Source: Myxococcales bacterium (lineage in GTDB: Bacteria > Myxococcota_A > Polyangia > Polyangiales > Polyangiaceae). Taken from it: 64,000 nt of DNA. Each line of letters starts with the position of its first letter. Positions within the stretch are counted from its first letter, which is position 1. Below are positions 26,028-34,404 of the stretch, in pieces. The stretch lies in assembly GCA_004193285.1 (NCBI GenBank), contig SECP01000030.1:1-64000 (forward strand), given 5' to 3'. The notes beneath the pieces were generated by a model, which made no database searches, was not told the origin of the DNA, and worked only from the letters and a program-made list of their open reading frames with translations. Position numbers and translations under genes: made by a program.

Positions 26028-27001
26028 CAAAAGCTCGACCTCAAGGTGAGCGACATACCGCTCGCCGTACTCGCGACGCCGACCCGCGTCTGCCTCGCGG
26101 CGCGTGGCTCGTTGCCGCTGTCTGAAACCAAAAAGTAAATCCCCACGCCGAGCGACGCGACGCCAGCAATGGCGGCGATGGTGCTCACGGTGGAGAAGGT
26201 GCGACCCGAGTCCGCCGCGTCTAGCCCCGCGGGCGTGCAGCGCTTGTCCACGCATTCACGGTCCACCGTAGAGTCTTTGGAAAGCACCACCGCCCCTGTC
26301 ACGAGGCTCGTCGCGACGCCGGCCACGCCGACTCCGCCGAGCACCCAGCCCAGGGTGCGGTGCGAGCTGCTGGGAGCAGGCGGCGAAGCGGCGACGACTT
26401 CCTCGCGGGGCTCCGTTTTCGTCGCTGCCTCCGCCATGCCTGCGGTGAGCACGACCTCGCGCTGCTCGCTGGGCGACAAGTCCACCGTCGTGAGCGCCGG
26501 AGCCCGCCCTGGCGCTCGCACCTCGATGCGATGCGAGCCCGGGTCGACCGGCAACGCGAGGTTCAAGCTTGCGCTCCCGAGCTCCACGCCGTCCCGCAGC
26601 ACGACCCAGCCCTCGGCGCCCGCGGGGACACGCAGCGTGAGCTTGGGAACCTTGCCCGCAAGCGCCGCGGCGCGCTCTTTGGCGATCGGGCGCCGCGCGT
26701 CTTCTTTCGGCAATGTTTGAGCGGCTTCCTGAAAGCGCTGCCACGCGGAAGCGATTTGCCCCAGCTGCTCCCGGCAATTGCCGAGGTTGAGCGCGGTGCC
26801 CGGCTTCGCTTCGAGCCGGTAACTCTCTTCGAAGCGATCGCAGGCCGTCCTCGCGTCGCCCTTATCCATGGCTTCGCGACCGGATTGAAATAGGGCTTCG
26901 GCCGTCACGCTGTCCGCACGCGCGCTCCGCGCTGGCAAGGTGAGCAAGGCCAAGATGGAGAGAACGGAGGCGGTGCGAAGCGGAGCGAATCGACGAAGCA
27001 T
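26027..27001 (-). CDS. TPR/PEGA-like secreted or membrane protein
   Basis: The 324-residue product has a signal peptide (to about residue 29, SARA/D), tetratricopeptide-like helices (AEALFQSGREAMDKGDARTACDRFEESYRL, TALNLGNCREQLG) and a PEGA-like beta region (VPAGAEGWVVLRDGVELG...DPGSHRIEVRAPG). Two membrane segments (about 218-237 and 270-290) follow. This architecture often sits beside Ser/Thr kinases in myxobacteria. It is the second gene of the kinase-TPR-lamin tail operon, 6 bp after the kinase. Confidence 0.8.
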   Translation of the reverse strand: MLRRFAPLRTASVLSILALLTLPARSARADSVTAEALFQSGREAMDKGDARTACDRFEESYRLEAKPGTALNLGNCREQLGQIASAWQRFQEAAQTLPKEDARRPIAKERAAALAGKVPKLTLRVPAGAEGWVVLRDGVELGSASLNLALPVDPGSHRIEVRAPGRAPALTTVDLSPSEQREVVLTAGMAEAATKTEPREEVVAASPPAPSSSHRTLGWVLGGVGVAGVATSLVTGAVVLSKDSTVDRECVDKRCTPAGLDAADSGRTFSTVSTIAAIAGVASLGVGIYFLVSDSGNEPRAARQTRVGVASTASGMSLTLRSSF

Positions 27002-27007
27002 GGCGGA

Positions 27008-28411
27008 TCAGTAACGGCTAGAGAAAGGGTCCGAGCTATTCGCCGGAGCCGGCGGGTTGGATGCTGGCGGCGCGCTCGTGGAGGCGGCCGCGCTCACGGA
27101 GGCGGGGGTCGGCGGCGTCGTGACGCGCCGGGGCGCCGCGTTCGGCGCTGCCGCTTCTAGCACCGGAGCCGGCGCGCTCATCGGCTCCTCTTCCTGCGGC
27201 CTTTGCGGTGGTTGCTGCTGCCGCTCTCGCTCGCGCGGGGGCGGAGCAGGCAGCGGCGCCGCTACCGCGGTCGCGGAGGGGGCCGAGGGCGTCAGCGCGC
27301 TCTGCTCGGGCTTTCGGAGCAACCAGAGCACGAATGCCGCCGCAACGAGCAGCCCGAGGACGAGCAGGGTCGCCACCCGCCGCTCGATCGCAATCGTGAT
27401 CGGCTTGCTGTCGCGCGCGGGAGCGGCCGCGATCGGCACTCGCCCGCTCTCCAGCAGCGTGGGCATCTCTTGCGACACTCGCGGTGGACGGCGGCCGTCC
27501 GGCGGGGAGCTCAAGCTGCTGCTGAGCGGAGGAGGCACCAGCTCCCGCACGCGACGCACCTCGCTGAGCATCGCGCGGGCGTCCGCGAAGCGGTGCTTCT
27601 TCTCGTAAGCGAGCGCTTGGTCTACCAGCGCGCACACGGAAGGGTCGAGCGTCTTGTCCACGCTGGCGAGCTTGGGCGCTGGCTCGTGAATGGCGAGCGC
27701 GAGCTGCTCCGTGAGAGTCTCCGCTTCGCGCACCAGCTTGCCGGTCAGCAGCGTGAACATGGTCGCGCCGACGGAGTAAAGGTCGCTTTGTGCGTCTACC
27801 TCTTCCCACCGTGAGCGAGCCTGCTCGGGCGGCATGAAAGAAGGCGTACCCAGCAGAGTCCCCACCGCCGTCACGTCCCGGTGCGGCACCGCTTGGGTGA
27901 GCCGCGCGATGCCGAAGTCCAGCACCTTGAGGCGACCTTCACGCGTCAGAAACAGGTTGTCCGGCTTCAGGTCACGGTGCACGACGCGCTTCTCGTGGGC
28001 GACGATGAGCACGTCCAGCAGCTGATCGGCCAGCGCCAAAACCTCGCCCGCCGGCAGGCTATCGCCGTGCCTGTACGCGCGATCTTCCAGCGTTTCGCCC
28101 TCGAGCAGCTCCATCACCAAGTACGGCAAGCCGTCCTCCGAGATGTCGTCGTCGATGACCCGCACCACGCCGGGGTGCTCGATGGAGTTGGCGGTGTAGC
28201 CCTCGTGCACGAAGCGCTCCCGAACCGTCGGGTTCTGGGCCTGCTCCGGGTGCAGTAGCTTCAGCGCAGCGCGGCTCTGGTTGCGATGCGTGACGAGAAA
28301 GACCGTGGCCACGCCGCCGACGCCGAGCACCTTGTCCAGCCGCCATTTGCCGCTGAGGGTCGTGCCGAGCCGGGCCTGAGCGCCCGGTGCATGGGTAGGC
28401 AGTGGCTGCAT
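27008..28411 (-). CDS. Membrane-anchored Ser/Thr protein kinase
   Basis: The 467-residue product has a eukaryote-like kinase domain (23 to about 290): glycine loop VLGVGGVATVFLV, Lys51 in AALKLL, HRDLKPDN at 145-152, DFG at 165-167 and GTPSFMPPEQ in the activation segment. A single membrane helix (347-365) leads to a Pro/Ala-rich outer tail of about 100 residues. It is predicted to pass a surface signal to cytoplasmic targets. The start at 28411 is chosen over the upstream frame because it leads straight into the kinase. It heads the TPR/LTD operon. Confidence 0.92.
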   Translation of the reverse strand: MQPLPTHAPGAQARLGTTLSGKWRLDKVLGVGGVATVFLVTHRNQSRAALKLLHPEQAQNPTVRERFVHEGYTANSIEHPGVVRVIDDDISEDGLPYLVMELLEGETLEDRAYRHGDSLPAGEVLALADQLLDVLIVAHEKRVVHRDLKPDNLFLTREGRLKVLDFGIARLTQAVPHRDVTAVGTLLGTPSFMPPEQARSRWEEVDAQSDLYSVGATMFTLLTGKLVREAETLTEQLALAIHEPAPKLASVDKTLDPSVCALVDQALAYEKKHRFADARAMLSEVRRVRELVPPPLSSSLSSPPDGRRPPRVSQEMPTLLESGRVPIAAAPARDSKPITIAIERRVATLLVLGLLVAAAFVLWLLRKPEQSALTPSAPSATAVAAPLPAPPPRERERQQQPPQRPQEEEPMSAPAPVLEAAAPNAAPRRVTTPPTPASVSAAASTSAPPASNPPAPANSSDPFSSRY

Positions 28412-28502
28412 TGAGGACGCCCGCACCGTAACACCTGACCCGCCTCCGGACCGTAGCACGGCACGCTCATTTCTCAGCTATCGGCCGCACGACTCGCTTC
28501 GG

Positions 28503-29654
28503 TCAAAGCTCACACGACAACCGCGCGCGAAATATGTCCGCGTGCTCCTGCTCTGACACGGTGAGGTAGCTGAGCCCATCCGCCGAGAATGTAATCGCCT
28601 CCCCCTGCTCTTCCGCGGGCGCGGGCAGCTGCTGCGGTGCGGCAGAGAACAAAGCCGCGAGCGCGGAGCCCGCCGGTCGCGACCAGAAGAACACGGACGT
28701 GTACGTGCGAAGCAGTAGAGCGTCTCCCGAGGGAGAGAGCTCGCCCCCAGTCACGAGGGAGCTGCCAGGGGCCTGCGTAGTACCAAATTCAGCTTCCGCC
28801 ACGAGCTCCAGCGTCTGCTTGACGCCGTCCGCGACCAGGCCAGACGCTCGAAAAACAGACGATCTGCCGTCATTTTCCTTGGTGACCAGGACCAGGTCCG
28901 CGCTCTCCGGGTCCAACAGCAATGCCTCACAGTCGTGGGCGGGGCCCGGATACGAAAGGGGCAGCCGGCTCCAGTCGCTCACCGCCAGCGGCTCCGGGAC
29001 CTCCTCATCCGAAAGGATGAGGGGCTCCGCGACCCGGTACACGTCGATGGAGGGCCGCGGCGTCGCGCCGACGCGCGCGTTGTTGTCCCCCACGTCGCCC
29101 AAATACACGAAGCTTTCCCCGCCCGGCCCGGGCCCGAGCGCGATGTCCTCCCAATCGATGGCGGTGGCGCCCGTCAGTGAGATCTCCGCCAAGGTGCGGC
29201 CCTGCTCGTCGATGGCGAAGAACCGCGCGGTGTCACCCGAGTCGTTGTGGACGTAGTAAACGCCTGGATTCTTCACGCTCGCGACGATGCCCGAGATCTC
29301 GGTCAGGGGCTCACCCTGCAAGGCGCCAACGGCCCGGGGCTCAGCGTCGCAAGCGCCTCCACCTTCACCGGTTTCGGTCCCGCCCACTGCTGCGCCGGCC
29401 ATCGCCTCCGGCGACGCGCCCGCGTCACTCTCCGAACCGCCGCGCGGCGCTTCCCCACCCTCCGGCCCCGAGCTCTCAGCGCCGCCTCCACCAGCGGGAG
29501 CGCTCGGAGCGCCCGCTTCTGCCTCTTGGCCGCCTTGAGCGCTGGCGGAGCCGCCGCAGCCCTGCCCGACCTCACAAATGCGCGCCGACGAGCACGAAAG
29601 CCAGGCCGGAGCGCACACCGCAAGCAGCCAGCCGACGGCTCTCATCGAACCCAC
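28503..29654 (-). CDS. Beta-propeller-like lipoprotein
   Basis: A 383-residue lipoprotein (start MGSMRAVGW or ATG 29645; lipobox LSC near residue 21) with a Gly/Glu/Ala linker to about residue 100. The rest has propeller-like strands: EISGIVASVKNPGVYYVHNDSGDTARFFAIDEQG, WEDIALGPG and FVYLGDVGDNNA. It resembles extracellular calcium-site or esterase-phytase-like propellers, but no catalytic signature is certain. A single minus-strand gene. Confidence 0.72.
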   Translation of the reverse strand: MGSMRAVGWLLAVCAPAWLSCSSARICEVGQGCGGSASAQGGQEAEAGAPSAPAGGGGAESSGPEGGEAPRGGSESDAGASPEAMAGAAVGGTETGEGGGACDAEPRAVGALQGEPLTEISGIVASVKNPGVYYVHNDSGDTARFFAIDEQGRTLAEISLTGATAIDWEDIALGPGPGGESFVYLGDVGDNNARVGATPRPSIDVYRVAEPLILSDEEVPEPLAVSDWSRLPLSYPGPAHDCEALLLDPESADLVLVTKENDGRSSVFRASGLVADGVKQTLELVAEAEFGTTQAPGSSLVTGGELSPSGDALLLRTYTSVFFWSRPAGSALAALFSAAPQQLPAPAEEQGEAITFSADGLSYLTVSEQEHADIFRARLSCEL

Positions 29655-30026
29655 TCATCGCGCGGAGCGGCGCCGGCTGTCCACTCCATTCATGACGTTT
29701 CGATGACAGTCGAGGCGACCGGTATCGCGTCGAGCCGAGGGATGGCTGCCGCCTCGCAGCTCACCTCGCAGAAGCTACCGTGTCGGAGAAGGGCAACGCT
29801 GCCGCGCCCGTGAGGCGCCGTCACTTCAGGCGCCTCGGCCCCGTCTTTTCGCCAAGCTCACGGAGACTCTCGGCTCGCCCAGCGCCCGCACCGAGCCGGT
29901 GCTGAAGGCGCTACTGAGCTCCAGCGCCTCGAGGCGCGCGGGTGCCGAGCGGCAGGCTCTGAACGACGGTCTCTGGCCGGTGACAGCGCGCGGAACCTTG
30001 CGGCCCCGCGCGCGCTGCACGTCACC
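29655..30026. other. Intergenic stretch with dispersed element and hairpin
   Basis: No gene is supported. 29744-29774 is a minus-strand copy of the dispersed short element (CTTCTGCGAGGTGAGCTGCGAGG...GGCAGCC). GAGGCGCC (29812-29819) and GGCGCCTC (29829-29836) form an 8-bp stem followed on the plus strand by GGCCCCGTCTTTT, a terminator-like structure with no plus-strand gene before it. Confidence 0.55.
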
Positions 30027-30692
30027 TCACTCCAGGGCTTCGGGGCACTTTTCTTGCACGATTTCACATGACGCGGGCGTCTCATTGTCCGTCGGCACCT
30101 CGAACTCCGTACCGAGGTCGTCACAGCTCGGCAAGTCCGCCAGCCCGGCCTTCGCCTGAGCGATGGTGTCGCTGAAGCAGGTTTCGATCTCGCCCACGGT
30201 GGCGGTGCAGCTTTCGGTGGGCTTGGTGCACTCATTTTCGCTGGGCTCTTCGGGCTCGGCGAGGCACTCGTCGTAGGTCATTTTGCAAAGCGCATCGGCT
30301 TCTTCGCCCATCGCGCCAGATAGGGTCGTCGCGAACAACGCGGCGAAGCCGCACGTCGCCTTCTTAGCGTCTTCGCCGAGGACGTCCTCCGCCTCTTTGG
30401 CGGCGCGTTCGCACAGGGCCTCGAACTGAGCGTCGGTCAGGTCCTTGCCGAGCGTGTCGTCCGACACACCGGCGCCGCTGCCCGAAGTCCCAGAACCGGT
30501 ACCGCCGCTGCCGGTGCCGCCGCTGCCGGTGCCGGCCGTGCCAGCGCCACTGCTCGTGCCGGCGCCACTGCTCGTGCCGGCGCTGCTGCTGCCGCCCTTG
30601 CCAGCGGTTCCGCCGCCGTCATTGTCGTCCGACCCGCCGCAAGCCACCGCCGCCGTCGCCGCCAAACCAACCAACAACATCGAAAAACGCAT
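30027..30692 (-). CDS. Low-complexity-linker lipoprotein, unknown
   Basis: The 221-residue product starts MRFSMLLVGLAATAAVAC with lipobox AVAC. A linker of about 60 residues made of repeated TSSGAG/GTGSGG units follows. The C-terminal 140 residues are acidic and hold eight cysteines (LCERAAKE, TCGFAALF, LCKMTYDECL, SCTATVGEIETCF, SCDDLG, SCEIVQEKC), probably disulfide-bonded. No family is recognised. The linker DNA contains short direct repeats near 30539-30590. Confidence 0.75.
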   Translation of the reverse strand: MRFSMLLVGLAATAAVACGGSDDNDGGGTAGKGGSSSAGTSSGAGTSSGAGTAGTGSGGTGSGGTGSGTSGSGAGVSDDTLGKDLTDAQFEALCERAAKEAEDVLGEDAKKATCGFAALFATTLSGAMGEEADALCKMTYDECLAEPEEPSENECTKPTESCTATVGEIETCFSDTIAQAKAGLADLPSCDDLGTEFEVPTDNETPASCEIVQEKCPEALE

Positions 30693-30886
30693 CGTCGCTC
30701 CTAAGCTCATTGACCCGAAAGTCGTGGGGTGCGGAGAGATAGTACGTCAGCAACGCGCGTCACCTTCCTTCTCGCAGAGGCCGGCGGCGCGTGGTTGCTC
30801 GAACGCCTTTTTCGGACGGCAGGAGCGAACCGGCGGCCCGTTCGGACTGTCTCACCGCGAGCCGTGACCCGTTCGCCAGATTCCGC

Positions 30887-31510
30887 CTAGCGCTTGCCGG
30901 TGATGAGCTCGACGAGGGTGCGGGCCACCATGTCTACCAGGATGTCCTCGCTCGGTACCATGCGCTTGCTGCCCAGTGAGCCGTCGATCCACAGCGTGCT
31001 CGCGCCGTGAACACCGGCCCAAGCCACGAGCACCAGTGGCATGGGGTCGCCCGGGCGCGCCAGCCCCTCTGCCTGGCAGCGCTGCACGGAGGCGCGCAGC
31101 ATGTCGAACGAGTCCTCGCCTGGGGCCGCGCAAGACTTGGAAAGATGATCTTGAAGCTCGGGCCGGAACATCACTCGGAAGTGCCCGCGGTGCGCGAGCG
31201 CGAAGCGCAGGTAGCCTTCGCCCAAGCCGCGTAGCTCCGAAGCAGCGTCCCGCCCCGCGAGCGCAGCGCAGCGCTTCATCTCGGCCGTGAGCAACTGAAA
31301 GCCTTGCTCGGCGATGGCGGCGAGGAGCTGCTCGCGGCTCTCGAAGTGGTGATAGGGAGCGCCCGAAGAGACCCCGGCGCGCTTGCTCAGGGCTTGCAAG
31401 CTGAGCGCGGAAAGCCCCTCGTGCTCCACGACCCTCACCGCGGTTTCCAGCAAGACTCGGCGCAGGTCACCATGGTGGTAAGCGCCCGATTTCTTTGCGA
31501 TCCGCGCCAT
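30887..31510 (-). CDS. TetR-family regulator
   Basis: The 207-residue product has the TetR helix-turn-helix (LSLQALSKRAGVSSGAPYHHFESREQLLAAI, about 35-65) and a C-terminal ligand domain of the WHG type (LVAWAGVHGASTLWIDGSL). It starts MARIAKKSG. It is divergent from the DUF2306 gene across an 86-bp AT-rich gap that probably holds its operator, so it likely represses that gene and itself in response to a small molecule. Confidence 0.9.
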   Translation of the reverse strand: MARIAKKSGAYHHGDLRRVLLETAVRVVEHEGLSALSLQALSKRAGVSSGAPYHHFESREQLLAAIAEQGFQLLTAEMKRCAALAGRDAASELRGLGEGYLRFALAHRGHFRVMFRPELQDHLSKSCAAPGEDSFDMLRASVQRCQAEGLARPGDPMPLVLVAWAGVHGASTLWIDGSLGSKRMVPSEDILVDMVARTLVELITGKR

Positions 31511-31539
31511 GAAGGCCAAGCATAGCGCGGCTGGCCATC

Positions 31540-31578
31540 TTGACATCTCTCAGATTATATCTAAGAACATATTAGTTA
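31540..31578 (+). promoter_or_regulatory. Divergent promoter/operator region of tetR-DUF2306
   Basis: TTGACA (31540-31545) and TAAGAA (31562-31567) with a 16-base spacer form a possible promoter toward the DUF2306 gene. An AT-rich inverted repeat AGAT-TAT-ATCT overlaps it (31552-31562). The strong AT bias in a GC-rich genome and the position fit a TetR-type operator. Confidence 0.5.
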
Positions 31579-31596
31579 CTCGAAAGGTGAGCTGCC

Positions 31597-32139
31597 ATGG
31601 CACTCGAGAGGCGATCCTTCGCCGTGTTCAACGCCGTGTCCTGCGCGCTCGTCGCGCTGGTTTCGTTCCGGTACCTGCTCGGAGTCGGTCCCGTCCCCCC
31701 GCTCATCGCCATGAACGAGCTCAAGCAGCCATGGCTCGTGCTGCACGTCATGGGCGCGGCAACGGCGCTGCTCGTGAGCCCGCTGCAGCTCCTTCCCCGC
31801 CTGCGCGAAAAAGCACCGAGCGTGCATCGCTGGCTGGGCCGCGTCTACGTGCTTGCCTGCATGGTGGGCGGCGTGGCGGGTGCGCTCCTGGCGGCGGGCT
31901 CCGCGGCGGGTCCCGTGGCGAGCGTCGGTTTCGGCATGCTCTCGTTACTTTGGCTCTACGTGACGACGGCGGGTTTTCTCAGCGCGCTGCGGGGGCGATT
32001 GGCCGAGCACCGCGTGTGGATGATTCGATCCTTCTCGCTCACCTACGCGGCGGTCACGCTGCGCATCTACCTCGCGATCTTGCCGGCGCTGCCCATCGCG
32101 TTCATTCAAGGCTACCGCGCGATCGCGTTTCTTTGCTAA
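31597..32139 (+). CDS. DUF2306 membrane protein, C-terminally interrupted
   Basis: The 180-residue product has several membrane helices with the DUF2306 signatures HRWLGRVYVLA, GFGMLSLLWLYVTTAG and HRVWMIRSFSLTYAAVTLRIYL. The function of the family is unknown. It ends AIAFLC at a TAA codon, but the next in-frame codons read MPNLIVAELLLRRGQW, which is the expected family C terminus (normally ...LCWVPNLxVAELLLRR). The stop therefore replaces a conserved Trp position. It is probably controlled by the divergent TetR gene. Confidence 0.82.
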   Translation: MALERRSFAVFNAVSCALVALVSFRYLLGVGPVPPLIAMNELKQPWLVLHVMGAATALLVSPLQLLPRLREKAPSVHRWLGRVYVLACMVGGVAGALLAAGSAAGPVASVGFGMLSLLWLYVTTAGFLSALRGRLAEHRVWMIRSFSLTYAAVTLRIYLAILPALPIAFIQGYRAIAFLC

Positions 32140-32247
32140 ATGCCAAACCTCATCGTGGCAGAGCTGCTGCTGAGGCGCGGTCAGTGGCCGCCGGCACGCA
32201 CGGCTGGTGCGAGCGAGATGGGAGCGCCACCAGAGCAGCTGGCCTGA
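32140..32247 (+). pseudogene. In-frame C-terminal remnant of the DUF2306 gene
   Basis: Directly after the TAA stop an ATG opens the same frame for 35 codons beginning MPNLIVAELLLRRGQW. The match to the family's conserved end indicates it was once continuous with 31597-32139. It could be read by stop-codon readthrough, by re-initiation at TAAATG, or not at all. Confidence 0.6.
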
Positions 32248-32270
32248 GAGCTTCGTGCTAGCTGGGCCAG

Positions 32271-33122
32271 ATGTCGACCTTTCGCCGCGTGTATTACGCC
32301 ACTTCGCCGGACTCCATGAAAGGCGTCAGCAACCAGCAGCTGCGCGATCGCTACCTGATGGCGGACCTGTTCGAGCCGGGCGCGGCGGTGCTGCATTACA
32401 CGCACTTCGAGCGGCTGGTCGTGGGCGGCGTGATGCCCGGCGCTCAGGCCATCGAGCTGCCTCGGCAAACGGAGCCCGCCTCCGCCGCGGGCAAGTCGCT
32501 ACTGGAGCGACGCGAGCTGGCGGCGGTGAACGTGGGCGGCGCCGGCGTGATCCGGGTGGATGGCGAGCGCTTCGAGCTCGCGCCCAAAGACTGCCTGTAC
32601 GTGCCGATGGGCAGCGAGGACGTGCGCTTCGAGTCCAGTAACGCCGCGGAGCCGGCCAAGTTCTACCTCGTCTCCACGCCGGCACACCGCCGACTGGAGA
32701 CCAAGCAGGTGTCGATGGCGCAGGCGGTACCGCTGGAGCGCGGCGCGCTGGAGACCTCCAATGAGCGCATCATTTATCAATACGTGGTGCCCAGCACGGT
32801 GCCGAGCTGCCAGCTGCTGCTCGGCCTCACTATCTTGAAACCCGGCTCGGTGTGGAACACGTGCCCACCGCACCTGCACGACCGCCGCTCGGAAGTGTAC
32901 TTTTACTTCGACCTACCGGTGGACCAGCGCGTGCTGCACTTCATGGGCGAACCGGAGGACATGCGTCACCTGGTGGTTGGCCCGGACCAAGCGGTGGTGT
33001 CTCCGCCCTGGTCCATTCACATGGGCTCGGGCACGAGCAGCTACGCGTTCATCTGGGCCATGGGCGGCGAGAACCTGGACTACACGGACATGCAGGTCCT
33101 GGACATCTGCCAGCTGAAGTAG
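32271..33122 (+). CDS. kduI: 5-dehydro-4-deoxy-D-glucuronate isomerase
   Basis: The 283-residue protein matches KduI throughout: STFRRVYYATSPDSMKG, GGVMPG, the cupin zinc site NTCPPHLHDRRSEVYFYFD, PPWSIHMGSGTSSYAFIWAMGGEN and the terminal YTDMQVLDICQLK. It converts 5-keto-4-deoxyuronate from pectin or alginate breakdown to 3-deoxy-D-glycero-2,5-hexodiulosonate in the cytoplasm. It stands alone here, with no kduD or lyase neighbour. Confidence 0.95.
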   Translation: MSTFRRVYYATSPDSMKGVSNQQLRDRYLMADLFEPGAAVLHYTHFERLVVGGVMPGAQAIELPRQTEPASAAGKSLLERRELAAVNVGGAGVIRVDGERFELAPKDCLYVPMGSEDVRFESSNAAEPAKFYLVSTPAHRRLETKQVSMAQAVPLERGALETSNERIIYQYVVPSTVPSCQLLLGLTILKPGSVWNTCPPHLHDRRSEVYFYFDLPVDQRVLHFMGEPEDMRHLVVGPDQAVVSPPWSIHMGSGTSSYAFIWAMGGENLDYTDMQVLDICQLK

Positions 33123-33148
33123 CGGCGCCTTCGCGGCGCGAGTAGCCG

Positions 33149-33808
33149 CTAGCGCTTCTTCGCCGGCTTCTTCACGGCTGCCTTCGGCTTCGGCTTCGGC
33201 TTTTTGGCGAGCGTTGGAGCCTGCGGATGAGGCAGCACGCCTCGCGAGAGCTGCTCGACCATGCGCTCGATGAATCGAGCGCGACCCGCGGGGGTTTTGA
33301 TGTGGTGCAGCCGGTAGGCTATCGCGTACGTGTTCTGACGGCTCAGCTCGCGGAACACGGCGCGCGCTTTCGGTACCTGCTCGACCGCTTTCAAGAATTC
33401 GGCCGGCACCTCGATCGCTTTCGGCGATGGGTAGGCGGCGTCCCAACGGCCGTCCGCCTTGGCGGCGTCGACGTGGGCTTGGCCGTGCGCCGTCATGCGC
33501 CCGGCTTTGAGCAAGTTGGCGACTCGCTCGCGGTTGATCTGCGACCAACGGCTCTTTTTACCGCGCGGCGTGTAGCGCTGCAGGAACGCTTCCGCGTCCA
33601 GCGCCTTGCGAATGGCGTCGATCCAGCCCCAGCACAGGCACGAGTCGATGGCCTGGCTCGCGTCGATGCTCGGCTTGCCGCTGCCCTTCTTGTAGATTTT
33701 GATCCACACCTCGGCCTTCGAGGCGTGGTTCTTCGCGAGCCACGCCTCGAAGGCGGCTTGGCTCGGGAACGCGCGAACCGCCTTAGGGTCGACGACGACG
33801 CTGGCCAC
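33149..33808 (-). CDS. YdeI/OmpD-associated family protein
   Basis: This 219-residue protein carries the YdeI pattern: FEAWLAKNHASKAEVWIKIYKKGSGKPSI, AIDSCLCWGWIDAIRKALD and YTPRGKKSRWSQINRERVANLLKAGRM. The family has been linked to stress and peptide resistance, with no fixed biochemical role. A Lys/Pro/Ala-rich basic tail (residues 195-219) is an addition that could bind nucleic acid or polyanions. Confidence 0.88.
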   Translation of the reverse strand: MASVVVDPKAVRAFPSQAAFEAWLAKNHASKAEVWIKIYKKGSGKPSIDASQAIDSCLCWGWIDAIRKALDAEAFLQRYTPRGKKSRWSQINRERVANLLKAGRMTAHGQAHVDAAKADGRWDAAYPSPKAIEVPAEFLKAVEQVPKARAVFRELSRQNTYAIAYRLHHIKTPAGRARFIERMVEQLSRGVLPHPQAPTLAKKPKPKPKAAVKKPAKKR

Positions 33809-33811
33809 GCT

Positions 33812-34312
33812 TCACTTCGCCGGCTTCTGGCAGCGGCCCTTGGGGTTGAGCTCGAACCCCGGCTTGCACTCACACACGCCGAGCGGCGTGCACTTGCCCC
33901 ACAAGGCCGACACCGTCTCGTCTTCGTTGCACGACTGGTCGTTTTGGCAGGGCGCGCGCTTGCCCATCGGTGGGCCGGCGGAGGGCGCCACTTGGGCCGC
34001 GGCGGGTGCGCAGCAGAGACCATTCTCGACTCCGACCCGAACCTTGCCGAGCTCTTGCCGACCATCCGGACAGCCCGCGGAGTGGAGCGAGCCGTCCCCC
34101 TTGTCCGTCAGCACCTCGCCGGGACGAGAGCGGCACTCGTCCATGGTGAGGGTCGGGCTGTCCGCGGTACCGGGGGCGGGATCGGTCGTCGGCGTCTTCG
34201 TCTCTTCTGCGACGGCGGAGAGCGCGGGGATCGGCGCGCTATCCGTCTGCGGGCGAGAGGCACACCCCAGCGACACCAGTAAGCCGAAAGCCCAAAACGA
34301 AGCTCGTTTCAT
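33812..34312 (-). CDS. Small cysteine-containing lipoprotein
   Basis: The 166-residue product starts MKRASFWAFGLLVSLGC (lipobox SLGC; an ATG 12 bases upstream is also possible), followed by a Thr/Pro linker. The C-terminal half has paired cysteines (NGLCCAPAA, CQNDQSCNEDE, CTPLGVCECKPGFELNPKGRC), the last being EGF-like. No family is assigned. It is 3 bp upstream of the YdeI-like gene on the same strand. Confidence 0.72.
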   Translation of the reverse strand: MKRASFWAFGLLVSLGCASRPQTDSAPIPALSAVAEETKTPTTDPAPGTADSPTLTMDECRSRPGEVLTDKGDGSLHSAGCPDGRQELGKVRVGVENGLCCAPAAAQVAPSAGPPMGKRAPCQNDQSCNEDETVSALWGKCTPLGVCECKPGFELNPKGRCQKPAK

Positions 34313-34404
34313 GGCCGCCAGCATGGCACTGAATCCGGCTGGCGCGCCACCGCAACGCGCGAGGCGACGAGCCCCGGCGCCGCTTCGTCGCAGCTTGCCT
34401 CACG

